From Paroedura picta (taxonomy: Eukaryota; Chordata; Lepidosauria; Squamata; Gekkonidae), in contig NC_135384.1 in assembly GCF_049243985.1 (NCBI RefSeq), positions 12,520,501 to 12,584,500 of the forward strand: DNA of 64,000 bases. The letters run 5' to 3'. Below are positions 35,216 through 46,734 of the stretch, piece after piece. A program made the position numbers and the translations under genes. The notes beneath the pieces are model-generated. The model searched no databases, was not told where the DNA came from, and saw only the letters and a list, made by a program, of their open reading frames with translations. The first letter of the stretch is position 1. Every line of letters starts with the position of its first letter.

Positions 35216-38200
35216 TTAATGCCTTTTCCTAATCAGTTGCTCTCTTCTGTTTAATTCAGGCCTCAAGAGAATGACAAAACATTTGGGGAAAAAGATACAG
35301 CCTAGTAATCCTGCACTGGAGGCTAAGATGGAGAAGATCTCCACGGCTACCATATCTTTTCCTTTAGTGCTCAGGTAGGTAGGCACAAAGGACAGCCACA
35401 CACTGCAAAAGACCAACATACTAAAGGTGATGAACTTGGCTTCATTGAAACTGTCAGGCAGCTTTCTAGCTTTGAAAGCTACAATGAAGCATATAGTGGC
35501 AAGAATTCCAATGTAACCCAGGCCACAGTAAAACATGGTGACTGACCCTTCATTGCATTGCAATATGATTTCTCTACTCAGTGAATGGGTGTCCAAATCT
35601 GGGAAGGGAGGAGAAGAACCAAGCCAAACCGTGCAAATGAGAACTTGAACAAAGGAGCAAGAAACAACAATATAATATGCCAAATGTTTCCCCACCCATT
35701 TTCGAAAAAGGCTTCCTGGCTTAGAGGCCATAAATGCCACAATAACAGTCACTGTTTTTGCCAGGACAGAAGAAAGAGCAACAGAGAATATGATGACAAA
35801 CGTCATCTGTCGGAGCAGGCAAGTCACCTCGTTAGGCTGTCCAATGAAGAGTAAAGAGCAGAGGAAGCAAAGGAGAAGGGAGGTGAGCAGAACGTAGGTC
35901 AAGGTCCGGTTGTTGGCTTTAACGATGGGTGTGTTCTGGTGCTTTATGAAGGCCAGAAGCACCAGAGCTGTTATCAGAGAGAAGGAAAGAGCTAAAGAGG
36001 CTAAAATAATGCTCATAGGCTCCATAAATGACAGAAAATTTAGGATCTTGGGAAGGCAGTGGTCTTGTCCTTGGTTTGGATAATGATATTCAGTGCAAGT
36101 GATGCAATTATCCATGTCTGAAAAGAGAATATAACTTAATTTGACAATTTCATCCAACAAGAAGAGATTTATGTAACATTTAAAATATATCAGAAGTGAT
36201 GTCCCAATTTGTTTCTTCTGGGATATATTGAAATAAGGGCATAATTCCTGTATGGAGTATTGAGGTACTTTTTTGGTGGAGTCTATTGATACCAGTCAAA
36301 GTTTTTCTACTAATGATCTTTCCTTAAAACAGAACGAAGCCCTCATGGTGGCCAGGAATTCAATTTCTTTAATCTGAATTCTGTCCTGTGGAGTATTTAT
36401 AGATTCCATTATATGATTCCATGCATTATAGGCTACTTCAGTTCATTCTATATTCCCTTCGAACAGTAGAGCAGTGGTCCCCAACCTTTTTATCACCAGG
36501 GTCCAGTCAACGCTTGAAAATTTTACTGATGCCCGGGGGGGAGTAGTCTTTTGCTGAGGGACGTTGCCACCGCTGCCTGAGCCCCTGCTCCACTTGCTTT
36601 CCCATCAGTGCCGCTAATTCCCCACCACTTGCTGAGGAGCACTGCCAGCAGCAGCTGTGCAGTGCCACACCAAGGGGGAGCCCCAGACATGGTGGCCGCT
36701 GGAGAGCACCAAAGGTGAGCCAGTGGCAGAGTGGCAGGGCAGCCCCCGAGGCAACAGCCAGGGAGGAGGACAGGGAGGAGCCATGGCCCGGTACCGACTG
36801 ATTCACGGACCGGTCCCGGTCCCCGGACTGGAGGTTGGGGACCACTGCAGTAGAGGACCATATCAGTTTGTTATTGGTGAATGCAAATGTATCCATTGTA
36901 TTTAGGGATGTATCCTTTATTCTTCCTTCAATCAAGTTAAAACATATTTTTGCATACCAATTTATACGTGTCCATTTTACTCCTATCCTACCTAATTTTC
37001 TTTTGTAAGTTTAGAACTGAGTTTTTACTTCTGCTTTTTATGGCATTTTATTGTTTTTATAGTTTGTGTACTTCATGATAATGAGTCCTGTGGCTATTGC
37101 ACTAATACATTACTACCACTATTCAAAGTGAAAATAAAACAGGCTACATTATAATGGCCCTATGTAGATCTGTTCTGTGGCCTCATTCTGCCACCTCCTG
37201 CCGCCACCCCCTGCATCCACCAAAAGTGTGCCATTCTTTGCATAGCTCTATGAGGGGCTATTGGGAGTGGCACAGAAAGAAAAAGGACTGCCCACCTCCC
37301 CCCACCACAGAAAGCCCCTCCGTGGCCTGCATGGCTCAGTGGGGCTCTTGTGGGTGCTGGGGAGGGAGAAGGGGCTGGCTGCCACCTCTTCCCTCCCACC
37401 CCTGAAAGCCCTACTGCAGTTTGCATGGCCCTCGGTGGTGCTCTTTTGGGTGGTAGGGAGGAAGAAGGGACTGGCAACCACAATTTCCACCTCTCCACCA
37501 CCCTGAAAGCCTCATTTAGACATATGCAGACCTAGGCAGGGCTTTTGTGGCTGGCAGGGAGGGAGAAGAACTGGCCTCCAACTCCAACTCCATCCCATCC
37601 CTCAGTAGCACTTTAGGGGTATGGGTTATGGGCTGTCCAGTAGTGCCTCCCCCAGGCCCAACAATGCCTCTCCAGGCCTTGCCTGGTCTGCCTGTGTGTC
37701 TGTGTGTGACGTAGTGCCTGCTGAATTTCAGAATACAAAAGGGTTTGCTCCTTGTGTGTGTCTGTGTTTTAGAATTAATGCCCATTGTAGCTGATACTAG
37801 GGGCACGAGCAGGGAGAGGGGGGAATATAGCAAAGAGAGCAGGAGGTTGAAAAATAATGTATCAAATATAATAATTTTTTCTCCCTCCCATTAAAAAAAT
37901 CGTAGGTTACCCTGGGAAACTGATAGGTAATAACTTCAGTTCAGGCAATCAGAAATTCTTCTTTAAACCCCACATATTAAAAAACTTGGAATTTGCTGCC
38001 TGTTGACGTAAAGATGGTCACATATGTGGGCAACTTTAAAAAGGGAATCAGACAGATTCTTGGATGATAGTCTATCAAGGGCTCCAATGTTGGCTAGTGA
38101 AAACATCCACACTTGCAGCCAGCAAACCTTTGAACACCAGAGTTAGAAGGCAACATCAAGGGAAGGTTCCCTGTTCCCTGTTGTTGGTCATTCACCTGAA

Positions 38201-41200
38201 TTGGCTGGCTACTATTTAAAAAGGCTGCTGGCCTTCTGGAGCACTTGTCTGATTCTATGGGATTGTATCTCTGTTATGTGTTCTTAATGCATAATGAAAA
38301 CAAACAGCAACTACCGTATTTGCCGGCGTATAAGACGACTGGGCGTATAAGACAACCCTCCAACATTTCCACTCAAAATACAGTACTATGGGCCACTCTG
38401 GGCAGCTATGTCTATCCCAACTGAAGTGCACCCGGTGTATAAGACGACCCCCCCCCACTTGGAGGCGTGTTTTTCAGCGGGGGGGGGGAAGTAGTCTTAT
38501 ATGCCAGCAAATACTTTAAGTCTTTTTTGATGTCTTCTTACTGTGCAAATATTTAACCTTTTAACAGAAGTGATCTTCATCAGAGCATCTCCTACCTTCT
38601 TTGTCTGACATTTTCCCTTCCGGACACCGATCACAAAGGTAGCAGCAGAATTTCTCCCCTTCCTTCTTCTTCCTGCTATAGCCAGGCTTGCAGTTATCAT
38701 TACAGCGAGAGAGAGGAGGCACCTGTCCTTGAAGAAAGTAAGAATTTAAAACTGAGAAGCAATTGTGAGCACTGTGCTTCAGAATTAAGTTCTTAATAGT
38801 GATGCAAGCATGTTATCTCAGATCTCAAAGCTGGCTCCTTGTGTGCGAGAGGAATGCATAGTCCCCAACGCAAGATGGAACGAACGATGGTTGAAATATG
38901 GCTTGCTCATTGAGCTCAGAGATGACTTGGCAAATTCCATAGATTTTTAAAAAATCATGGAGGCCATTTGCTGTACTTAAAAAGCTTATGCCTGCCCATT
39001 GCCTTAAATGGCAAAGGCTTTTGTATAGGAGAAACACTGTGGTGCTGTCTCACCTGCCTAAGGTGTCTGTTCCACTTAATCCTGTCCTCATGAATGATTA
39101 CTCTTTTACTAAGAGGTTCCTGTGGATCCACCCTCCCGATCTTGACTCTGACATAGGAGTTATTCGGAAAAGTGATCAAGTTGGTAATGTCAATTCCGCC
39201 TTTCATTTCTCCATGCTCATTAAAGGCCACTTCCTCTCCGATACTATTGTTGAAAGCAATTCTCTGAAGAAGGGTGTGGAGCTTAGGGGAAAGAGAAGAA
39301 GAATTAAGGGGCAAGGAATTAATGGGATGTTGTGGAGTGTGCTAACCAATGCCTTTCTCTTTCAAACAGATTTTTAGATTCCCCTCTTACAGGAGAGTAG
39401 GCATTTATGATTGCCGTTTATTTTTGCTCACGAGAATAAACTTCAATTGCTAAACACACAGCAAAGGAAAGAGGTATGATTCTGGAATGACTGCTGCATA
39501 GAGAATATCAAAAAAGATCAATTTTGGTATTGCTCCATCCAATGGTGGCATAAGGGAAGTATCCATAGCTCAGTGTTGAGCATTTGTTTGGCATGCAGAA
39601 GGTCCCAGAGAAAATCCCCAGCATTTCTAGGTAAAAGATCAGGTACTAGGTAATGTATGTGCCATTGGTTGGACACTCCGAAGAGTTGCTGCTGGTCATT
39701 GGAGACCTTTATGAACCATATTTCAAGGAAGAACAGGTAACATTTGTCTTTCATGTCCCAACAGCCATTGGACAGTAAAGAAGAGGTAAGAGACCATGAT
39801 TCTATAGGATTTATTGCAATCTCCATGGCTTTATATTGGGAATTCCTAAAGCCTCACACTGGGGGAAGGGGTGGATATAATCTCCAGTATTTCATGCAAC
39901 AGCCATCGTTCATAGTCACTGGCACATATTCAGTAGATATACACCATTGAAGAATCCTGATATTTGCTGCCCAAGGACTGGTACCACTATCAGTAGAAAA
40001 CCAAGATCTCTTGAACAGCGATTAGTCATGAGGTCCTCTTGGCATCTTCATTCAATCCCCCCCCCATGAGGTTTTGAACCATTGGCTATTCTCTGCCTAG
40101 ACTCAGAGGGAGATATCTGAAAACACTGCAGCAATTTGATAGATGTTTTCTAAAGGACTGCAACTTGGGAAGTCTGTTTCCAATCATTCCGGTTATGTTA
40201 CAGTTAGAGCAGGGGTCCTCAAACTTTCTAAACAGGGGGTGAGTCTCAGCTCTGTGGAGCCAAGCCAGCCGCTCTCATGGGTGGCTGGCCCTGGCTGGGC
40301 TGCACCAGCACTCGCCTGCTACCCGCTGGCATGAGCCCACTTCTCCAAAAGAGCTCTAGGCTAGCAACCCTGCCACACTCCTAGCAACCCTGTCACACTC
40401 ACATTTCACTGGCACCAACATGACCGGGCGCAGCGCTCGAGTGCTGCTTGAAAAAGGGAGGAGTCGGGCAGAAGCTCTGTGAGTCCGACCATCTCCAAGG
40501 CCTCTGTTCTGCTCTGAGGGAGCCTCTGGCTCTACCACCCCCCATTTGGGCCATCAATCCCCACCTGAAGACAGGCCCAGGTGGGGTGGGGGGGAATGGC
40601 CTCCTACCTGGCCTTCGTCACCACAGAGAGCAAGCCACTCTCCATGATATCTTGAGCAAGAGGCCTGGAACCCACACACATGTGCCTTATATAGGCTCTG
40701 TGGGCCCTAGCTCACCCTGATGCTGTGAGTGCTGTGAGAGTCGAGGGACAGAGAAGGAGGGGAGTTGGAGAATGTGGCGCACATTCTACACATGCGCACT
40801 GTGGGGGACAAGTTTGCTGCTAAGCAGGACAGGCAGCGGCAGCAAAAAAAAACTTGGTGGGCCGTATAACTGTGGCCCACGGTCCATTGTTTGAGGACCC
40901 CTGAGTTATAGCTTTTGTTTTAACAGGTTTTTTTGTCTTTGCTCAATATCTTGTTCTTACAACTGCTATGTGTATTTTCGAATCTTTAATAAAATGTATT
41001 TTATTGAAATAGCAGTCATTCTGGTCTCTGTGAGCCACATGAAAGCCCCTGTTTGACTCAAGTGTACTAAAAGAAAGGAAGGGAGGGGCTGCTGCCACCA
41101 TCCTTCTCAAGAGAATCTGGCAGCTTAGCCTAGAAAGACACACAAATCAATGGGCAGAGAGTAACCTTTTTGCTATGACTTGATGATGGCAACAATATCC

Positions 41201-44200
41201 AGAGAATGTGGAGATTTAGAAGGAGAGAGAAAACTCACTGGGTAGGAAACTCAGGACAACGGTGACATTCTGAGTCTCATTTGGGCACAAAAAAGACTTC
41301 AAAATCAAATTCCCTGCACTCTTTCCAACAGATTGAATATTAAGCATGACAGGGGAGTGTCACCACCCCAGTGATGAGTAATTACCTTCCAAGGTGGCAC
41401 GTTCAAGGAAGCCAAGCTGCTTCCATTAGCCATTGTTCTGTGGTTGGTTCTAGATGAGTCCAAGCTGTGTAGGGCATGTGCAAGGGCATAGACAGAATTA
41501 TATATACTGTAGCTATGGTCAGTCATGCTCATTTCAAAAATAGATGCTGGGACAGTCTCCAGTCTCTCCTCTTCAGAGCACATTTCACCAGATGTAGCAG
41601 GGTTATGGGAACCTGGTAGCGTACAATCGAACACTTGTTCCCAGAAATCCCTGATGAAACCGTCCCCTTTTGCCAAGGAAGGCTTATAATGCTGAACAAA
41701 ATTCCGGAAGTCTGGTATGCCCATTGAATGAATTGAGAAGGAAAGAGCCCCATGGAATATTTCTATATAATCAACTTTTTGAAATGAATTGAATGCATAA
41801 TCCATCTGGGCTGTTGTAATCCACACCTTTCCTGCAGAGGTTCTCTCCACGTATTCTGTAAAATTCATTAAAAGTGAAGGCAGAAAGATAATGGCTGTCA
41901 GCCAAACCATTACTCCAGATTCTCCAGATACGACAATTGTGTTGGCATTGCTATTCAAGAAATTTGCATTACTACTGTCTAGAAAATTGGTCAGAAAACC
42001 CATGTTGTCCCATTGGATTTGTCTTTTAGCTTTTTTTGCAAAGGCCATACAGATTCCATTCCTGAAAAACATTGTCTCCAACGTCTGCAAAAAACGATCC
42101 CCCTTCTCATCATCATCCACAGTGATGAGGCCAACCCACTTCCACCTGAAATGCAGAAGTATCTGGACGATTCCCTCATACTGAAGGTGAAAATGTGGAA
42201 ACATGTGATAAAAGGAAGGGAAACTGGTGGGGCCATCCACTTCTGATTCAAAGGAGCCATAGGACAACTAATAAGAAAAAAGAATCATGTTACAGAAGGA
42301 TGATATTAATACTTAACTCAAACTGAACTTCAATGTTATTCACATAGAAAAGGAAACAATATATATTTAATACATAAAAGCAAGTGAGCCATCAAAATTC
42401 AGACTCAGGCAGTCAAGCGCTATCATGGTGTGGGCATAGGGAAATGTACAGAAATCTGGCAATAATTTTGGTCAGCTGAAGGTAGTGATCTTGAAGAAAG
42501 TAACTAGTTATCTTTTTAGTATTCTGGGAGCCATCATTTATCAATATGTTCCATTTGAACTGCCCTGAGACTCAGGGGAGGGCTGTATACAAATAAATAA
42601 TAAATAGTTGTATAAAATTATTGACTTGAAGAGTTGTTCTAGGCAGCGATTATGTCGCTTGCAGTAAAAGAAAACATGCTCAATGGGATTCAGGGGGTTT
42701 AGCTGAGTAGGTGAAGATTCTCTCCAAGTAAGGGACATTTAGATATTGGCCTTTAGTTAGCACTGTTGGTAATGAATTTAAGTGTGCCAGCATGAAGCAT
42801 CTTCTCATAGAAAGTGAGGCCAGCAATTAAAAATAATCTGGTGTTCTTCCCGCAGAAGGGAAGGTTTCAAATCTTATCGGGGAGCAGGTTTTACATGCTC
42901 CTCCTAAGATAGTTTAATAGTCGACGTCAAGGATTCACTGCTTAATGAAGGTCCTCTGTCTGTAATATTAATTCCTAGACAAGATCTTATTTGAGTAGTT
43001 ACCATAGTTCTAAGTCACGAATAGCTTTAAAAAGCAAAGGGTAATTGAGAAACAGAGAGTTTCTGTTTAAAATTTAGCAAGCTAACTCCTGTTACACCTA
43101 ATTAATATTCACAAGGAGAAATTTCAAGTATTCCTTTGTGGAATATCACATGGCTTCAGTGTAGGTGTTTTCTGTACATATCCTTTTGGATTCATATTCA
43201 TTTTTCACTGTGTAGGGTTGTATGGACATTTAATGAGAGCAAGCTTAGTAGTAATCTGGTAATCTGGAGAACTGGGTTTGATTCCCCCACTTCTCCACAT
43301 ACAGCCAGCTGGGTGACCTTGAGCCAATAACAGTTTTCTCTGAAGTCTCTCAGCCTCATCTATCTCATAGGTTGTCAGCTGTGGGGAGAGTAAGGATAGT
43401 TATACTATGCCACTTTGAGAATCCTTTGAGCAGTGAAAAGTAGGGTACAAAAATAGCTCTTTTTAATGACCAATGAAATTGTCTTTAAAATCAAGGAGAT
43501 TGCCCTGTAGAGAACAGCAGTTTTTTGACCGAGTAAATATTTTTAACCTTTATGAGGTATTTGGTTATGATTTCAAGGAAGCCTGTTTTATTCTTTGCCC
43601 CACAGTGATACTGTGTACTCTTGGATAATTCTCAGTCTGAAAAGCCAAAAATCACAGACAAAGGTCAACACATTTGTGTGAATCAGTTATATCTCTTTTT
43701 CTATACAATCCTTTTCTTCTATATTGACTAGCTACCACAAGAGAAGCAGTGTTCATGGTATATACAATGAATTATCCTGTAGATAGAATTGCAGAAGAAA
43801 TCAAATCAACATCCATTCACTGAAGTACGTTAACATATTCCCCACAACACATGAATATGTTGAACTTGAAGGTTCAATGTCAATCTTTAGGAATGCATTC
43901 TTAAATCTGGTATTTCAAGATCCGTCTTGAAACTTAAATGCCATTGTAAGCCATGACTTCTTCGGGTGGTAAATGCCATTTAACACATTTCACATCTACC
44001 ACTTTTTGTGTTTTATCTCTTATTTTTGCAACCCCTGATAATAGATCAGCAAAGTTAATTATACTACATGTGAGATTAGCGAAAGTCCAAATACTTCCAG
44101 TTCTCCAGTCTTACCTGTGGGATCTTGTAAAGACTTAAGATAGTTGCCATGTCTGTTGTGGTTTCAGAACTGTATCCCCCAATGACACCAATCATGTTTT

Positions 44201-45462
44201 TCTGGGTGCCACATTTGTAGTTTGGAACAAGTTCCGGTGATGCAAAGAGGAGGTCCAGGGTGATCCTGTGGATCCACTTTTGAACTATGGTGTTATCACG
44301 GATGTGGAACCCAAGAGTGACATTGGGCAGTATGTTGGGGTTCTTATTGATCTCATGAATAGCAAACACTAAGGCGAGGATGTGCTGGTAGAACTTTGTT
44401 AGCAGGCTGCAAAGAAAACCAGTTATTGTTTTAGAAGAGAATTTGGATTGTTACAGTTTTATGTGTGAGAACATAAGAAGGTACCAGATGAAGGAGAGAC
44501 ATGGCCCATCTTTTATACATTTTCATGACCTATAGCACAATGCTTCTGGAAAACTCTCAAGATGGACATGGAACTATCAGCCATCCCTACTGCTCCCAAT
44601 GACTGGCATTCTAATGGATACTGGAGATTCCTGTTAGTTACCCAAAGAAAGGGCCCTTGACAGATCCATGAATTTTCCTAACCCACTTTAGGTGTAATCC
44701 AGCCTCCTCCAGTATAGCCAGTGCTCTGTGAAGAAGCACTTTCATATGTCTGTTCTACCTACATAGTGGTAATAAAAATTCATTCAGTGATTCTGAATTC
44801 TACTCTTGTGAAAAGTGAGCACACTTGGTCTGTTTTCTCTCTTTGGTCAAAAATTCAAGAGATCTGTAACCTGAGGGTTGGATATGCATGGCTACTGATG
44901 AACCTTCGGTTCAGCCTGTACTGATCCACATGACAAGTCTCTTGTGACATAGAAATACGTTTACATTTGCATCACACTGAGATTGTCTCTGAAAATACTA
45001 TATATTCTTTTCAATTATTAGGTCCCTTCTCATTTCTTCTTTTCTACTTCTGTCTTCCCCAGTGGCAAATGAATGGATGGCAAATGAATGGATGGATATT
45101 TTGTGCAATGAAAAAAAATCCCTGATTCCTGCTGTACATTTTGTAACATAGGAACACTCAGTGCATAAATGCTCCAACCAAAAAAGGGCAGTCTACTCAT
45201 AAAATAATCAATTAAGTAATGCTGCCTATAATGTTTGGCGGAGTGTGAGAACTTCATTTTAGTACCCAAAATATGCCTTCATCCCTTACATTGGATCACA
45301 TTTATAATCCAGGTCAGAGAGCTGATGAAATGGAACCTGCTGGGCACCACAGCCAATATGAGTGACAATTCCACCAATCAGTATTTCGCTTGGATGATAC
45401 CACTGATGTGGAATCTGAGGAGGATTGTTTCCAGTGCACTTCATGCTATGTAATTCATACAT
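35216..45462 (-). CDS. Vomeronasal type-2 receptor gene D, six exons
   Basis: Exons: 1 45290-45462, 2 44115-44406, 3 41386-42267, 4 39054-39281, 5 38596-38722, 6 35216-36117 (stop TAA). Spliced length is 2604 nt, 867 codons plus stop. The Venus-flytrap domain spans exons 1-4, the cysteine-rich linker is exon 5 and the seven-TM domain exon 6. Exon 3 is 882 bp: it keeps the four codons lost in B and C and has one extra Asp (VDDDEKGD). Exon 1 differs from the rest at HPSEIL and [14 protein letters not shown]. All frames are open; boundaries are GT/AG. It is the most upstream gene of the array and the most divergent in exons 1-3. Introns carry private DNA-transposon insertions: a hAT MITE, a TA-flanked MITE and a GC-rich tandem array in intron 5, a second hAT element in intron 3. 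It lacks the L2 insertion shared by A, B and C. The signal-peptide frame is offset here as well ([11 protein letters not shown] upstream). Confidence 0.87.
36472..36847. mobile_element. hAT-type MITE, 376 bp, intron 5 of gene D
   Basis: Terminal inverted repeats CAGTGGTCCCCAACC start the element and, reversed, end it. The 8-bp duplication CAGTAGAG lies at 36464-36471 and 36848-36855, as expected for hAT. The interior is GC-rich and noncoding. Gene C has the uninterrupted site at about 21540-21565 (GAATAGTAGAATACCACATC). Confidence 0.9.
37220..37600. repeat. GC-rich degenerate tandem array, about 95-bp period, intron 5 of gene D
   Basis: About four imperfect units with GAAAGCCC...TGCATGG, then a GCTCTTGTGGGTGCTGGGGA-like segment, AGGGAGAAGGGGCTGGC and CCACCTC. 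Unit starts are spaced 94 and 101 bp (37310, 37404, 37505). Long frames on both strands here come from base composition. Confidence 0.6.
37845..38260 (+). repeat. Dispersed LINE-like repeat in intron 5 of gene D
   Basis: Homologous to 9130-9560 in gene B (GGTTGAAAAATAATG at its start, GGAATTTGCTGCC inside). Confidence 0.45.
38314..38516. mobile_element. TA-flanked MITE (Tc1/mariner-like), 203 bp, intron 5 of gene D
   Basis: Ends CCGTATTTGCCGGCGTATAA and, reversed from the right, AAGTATTTGCTGGCATATAA, with TA on both sides (38312-38313, 38517-38518). Gene C lacks it at about 21970 (AACAGCATCTAAGTC), so the insertion is private to D. The superfamily call rests on the TA duplication. Confidence 0.65.
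39567..39720 (+). mobile_element. tRNA-derived SINE (tRNA-Ala-like head), intron 3 of gene D
   Basis: TAGCTCAGTGTTGAGCATTT and GGCATGCAGAAGGTCCCAG give the A-box and anticodon-arm region of a tRNA-like head; the body continues AAAAGATCAGGTACTAGG. It is a mutated retroposon, not a tRNA gene. Confidence 0.65.
40210..40903. mobile_element. hAT-type nonautonomous element, 694 bp, intron 3 of gene D
   Basis: Inverted ends CAGGGGTCCTCAAAC and, at the right, the complement TTTGAGGACCCCTG. The 8-bp duplications are AGTTAGAG (40202-40209) and AGTTATAG (40904-40911), one mismatch. The interior is GC-rich with no transposase frame. Confidence 0.85.
43231..43455 (+). mobile_element. tRNA-derived SINE in intron 2 of gene D
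   Basis: Orthologous to the copies in B and C: GTAATCTGGAGAACTGGGTT then GATTCCCCCACTTCTCCAC, tail GAGCAGTGAAAAGTAGGGTA. Confidence 0.7.
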
Positions 45463-46255
45463 GAGCAAGCAGCATCGGTATCAGAAGAATCACCACAGAT
45501 TCTGTTCTCGCAAAGTTTTTAAAAGCCTCTTTCCACATGGACTCTTCTGAGTATCCTCTATACCATCGGCATTAGCTTCGGTCTGCTGTCAAGAAAATAA
45601 CTCAGGTCCTGTTGCTCCCAACACATTTTTCAAGGGTACCTATATGAACCTTGTCTTTCATGTCCCAACTCTCTGCTTTGAAGGTTATTTGAGAGATATT
45701 GAATAGCAGTATGAAAACTGCCTCTCTCTAGTCTCTCATTTAACAATGAACGGCTAAATGGTGCCATTTATAAACATAATTTAGGGACTTTACTTTTGAA
45801 TTGTTTTCTGTTACCATCTAAAAAGCAGTTGGAACTCTGAAGTGACATTGATTCTGATAATTACAGTGGAGAATCTCCACTGGAAGATGGTATCCTGGGA
45901 GAAATTAGCTGCAGAAGAACAGAAGTAAAAATATTTTTCTGATTTTATCCCAGATTCTCTCTGGGGGACGGGCAGCTCAAATAATGAACTCAGACCACTA
46001 GAGATCCTGTCTGTAATCCAAACAAAAAACGGGATTCACAGATGAGAAGCAACAATGCAAAAACTATGTACAGCTTCTCCTTTGATGTTTCTAGTTGTTT
46101 CTTTAGGACATTTCTGCACAACTTGTATCAAAAACATGTTCAGAATTGTATACAGGTTAAAATATGATCAAGAAACAAATAATAGAATCATTAATAGTTA
46201 AAAAATTGAAACTTAGCTGGGTTAGAAGCAAGCTAGCAAAATGTTGCAAGACCAA
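45463..46255. other. 5' flank of gene D, no gene seen
   Basis: Divergent from the flanks of A-C after the first few hundred bases. It should hold the promoter of gene D, but no regulatory motif could be placed with confidence. Confidence 0.35.
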
Positions 46256-46369
46256 CATTTATTGATGTGGAACAAATCTACTATGGCATTCCCTGTAATG
46301 GAAATGATAACAGATGTGATGGCCATTGTCCCACCTTAGAGAGCATGCCAATAGATGATGGTCACCACC

Positions 46370-46411
46370 AGCAGAGTTCTGAGGCCTAACCCTGGGCCTC
46401 AGAGCTCTGCT
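46370..46411. repeat. Imperfect inverted repeat (17-bp arms, 8-nt loop)
   Basis: AGCAGAGTTCTGAGGCC (46370-46386) pairs with GGCCTCAGAGCTCTGCT (46395-46411) with one mismatch; the flanks CACCACC and GGTGGTG extend the stem after a small bulge. It sits in a GC-rich noncoding stretch of unknown origin (46255-46730). Confidence 0.7.
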
Positions 46412-46734
46412 GATGGTGGTGCCCCACTTCCAAGCCCAGTCCTGCCCTTGGCAAGTCCCAGGCAGCAGGGGAGGTGATTGGGTCAAGCCAAGCCCTGCCA
46501 ATGCAGCAAGTTTTGGGCAGGGGCAGCATAGCCCAGCCAATCCACTCCACCACTGCCCAGTGAGTATATGGAGGTGATGGCTTGGGAGCCCCAGAATTAA
46601 GGAGGGGGAAGGGAGGGGGAAGCTAGGTGAATCTCTCTCTCTCTTTCTGTGTATGCATCTCTTAAAGGGGGGAGAAACCAGGGATAAGGCTAGGGAAGAA
46701 TCAGGTATGGGATGAAAGGGCATGGGGGAGTGGG

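Noticed and set aside
36507-36935. A 142-codon minus-strand frame
   Set aside because: It lies almost entirely inside the hAT MITE at 36472-36847; GC-rich with no family match.
37154-37535. Several overlapping frames on both strands
   Set aside because: Composition artefacts of a GC-rich tandem array.
39567-39640. tRNA-like sequence
   Set aside because: The acceptor stem is not formed and a SINE body follows; it is a retroposon head, as are the other tRNA-like segments in the window.
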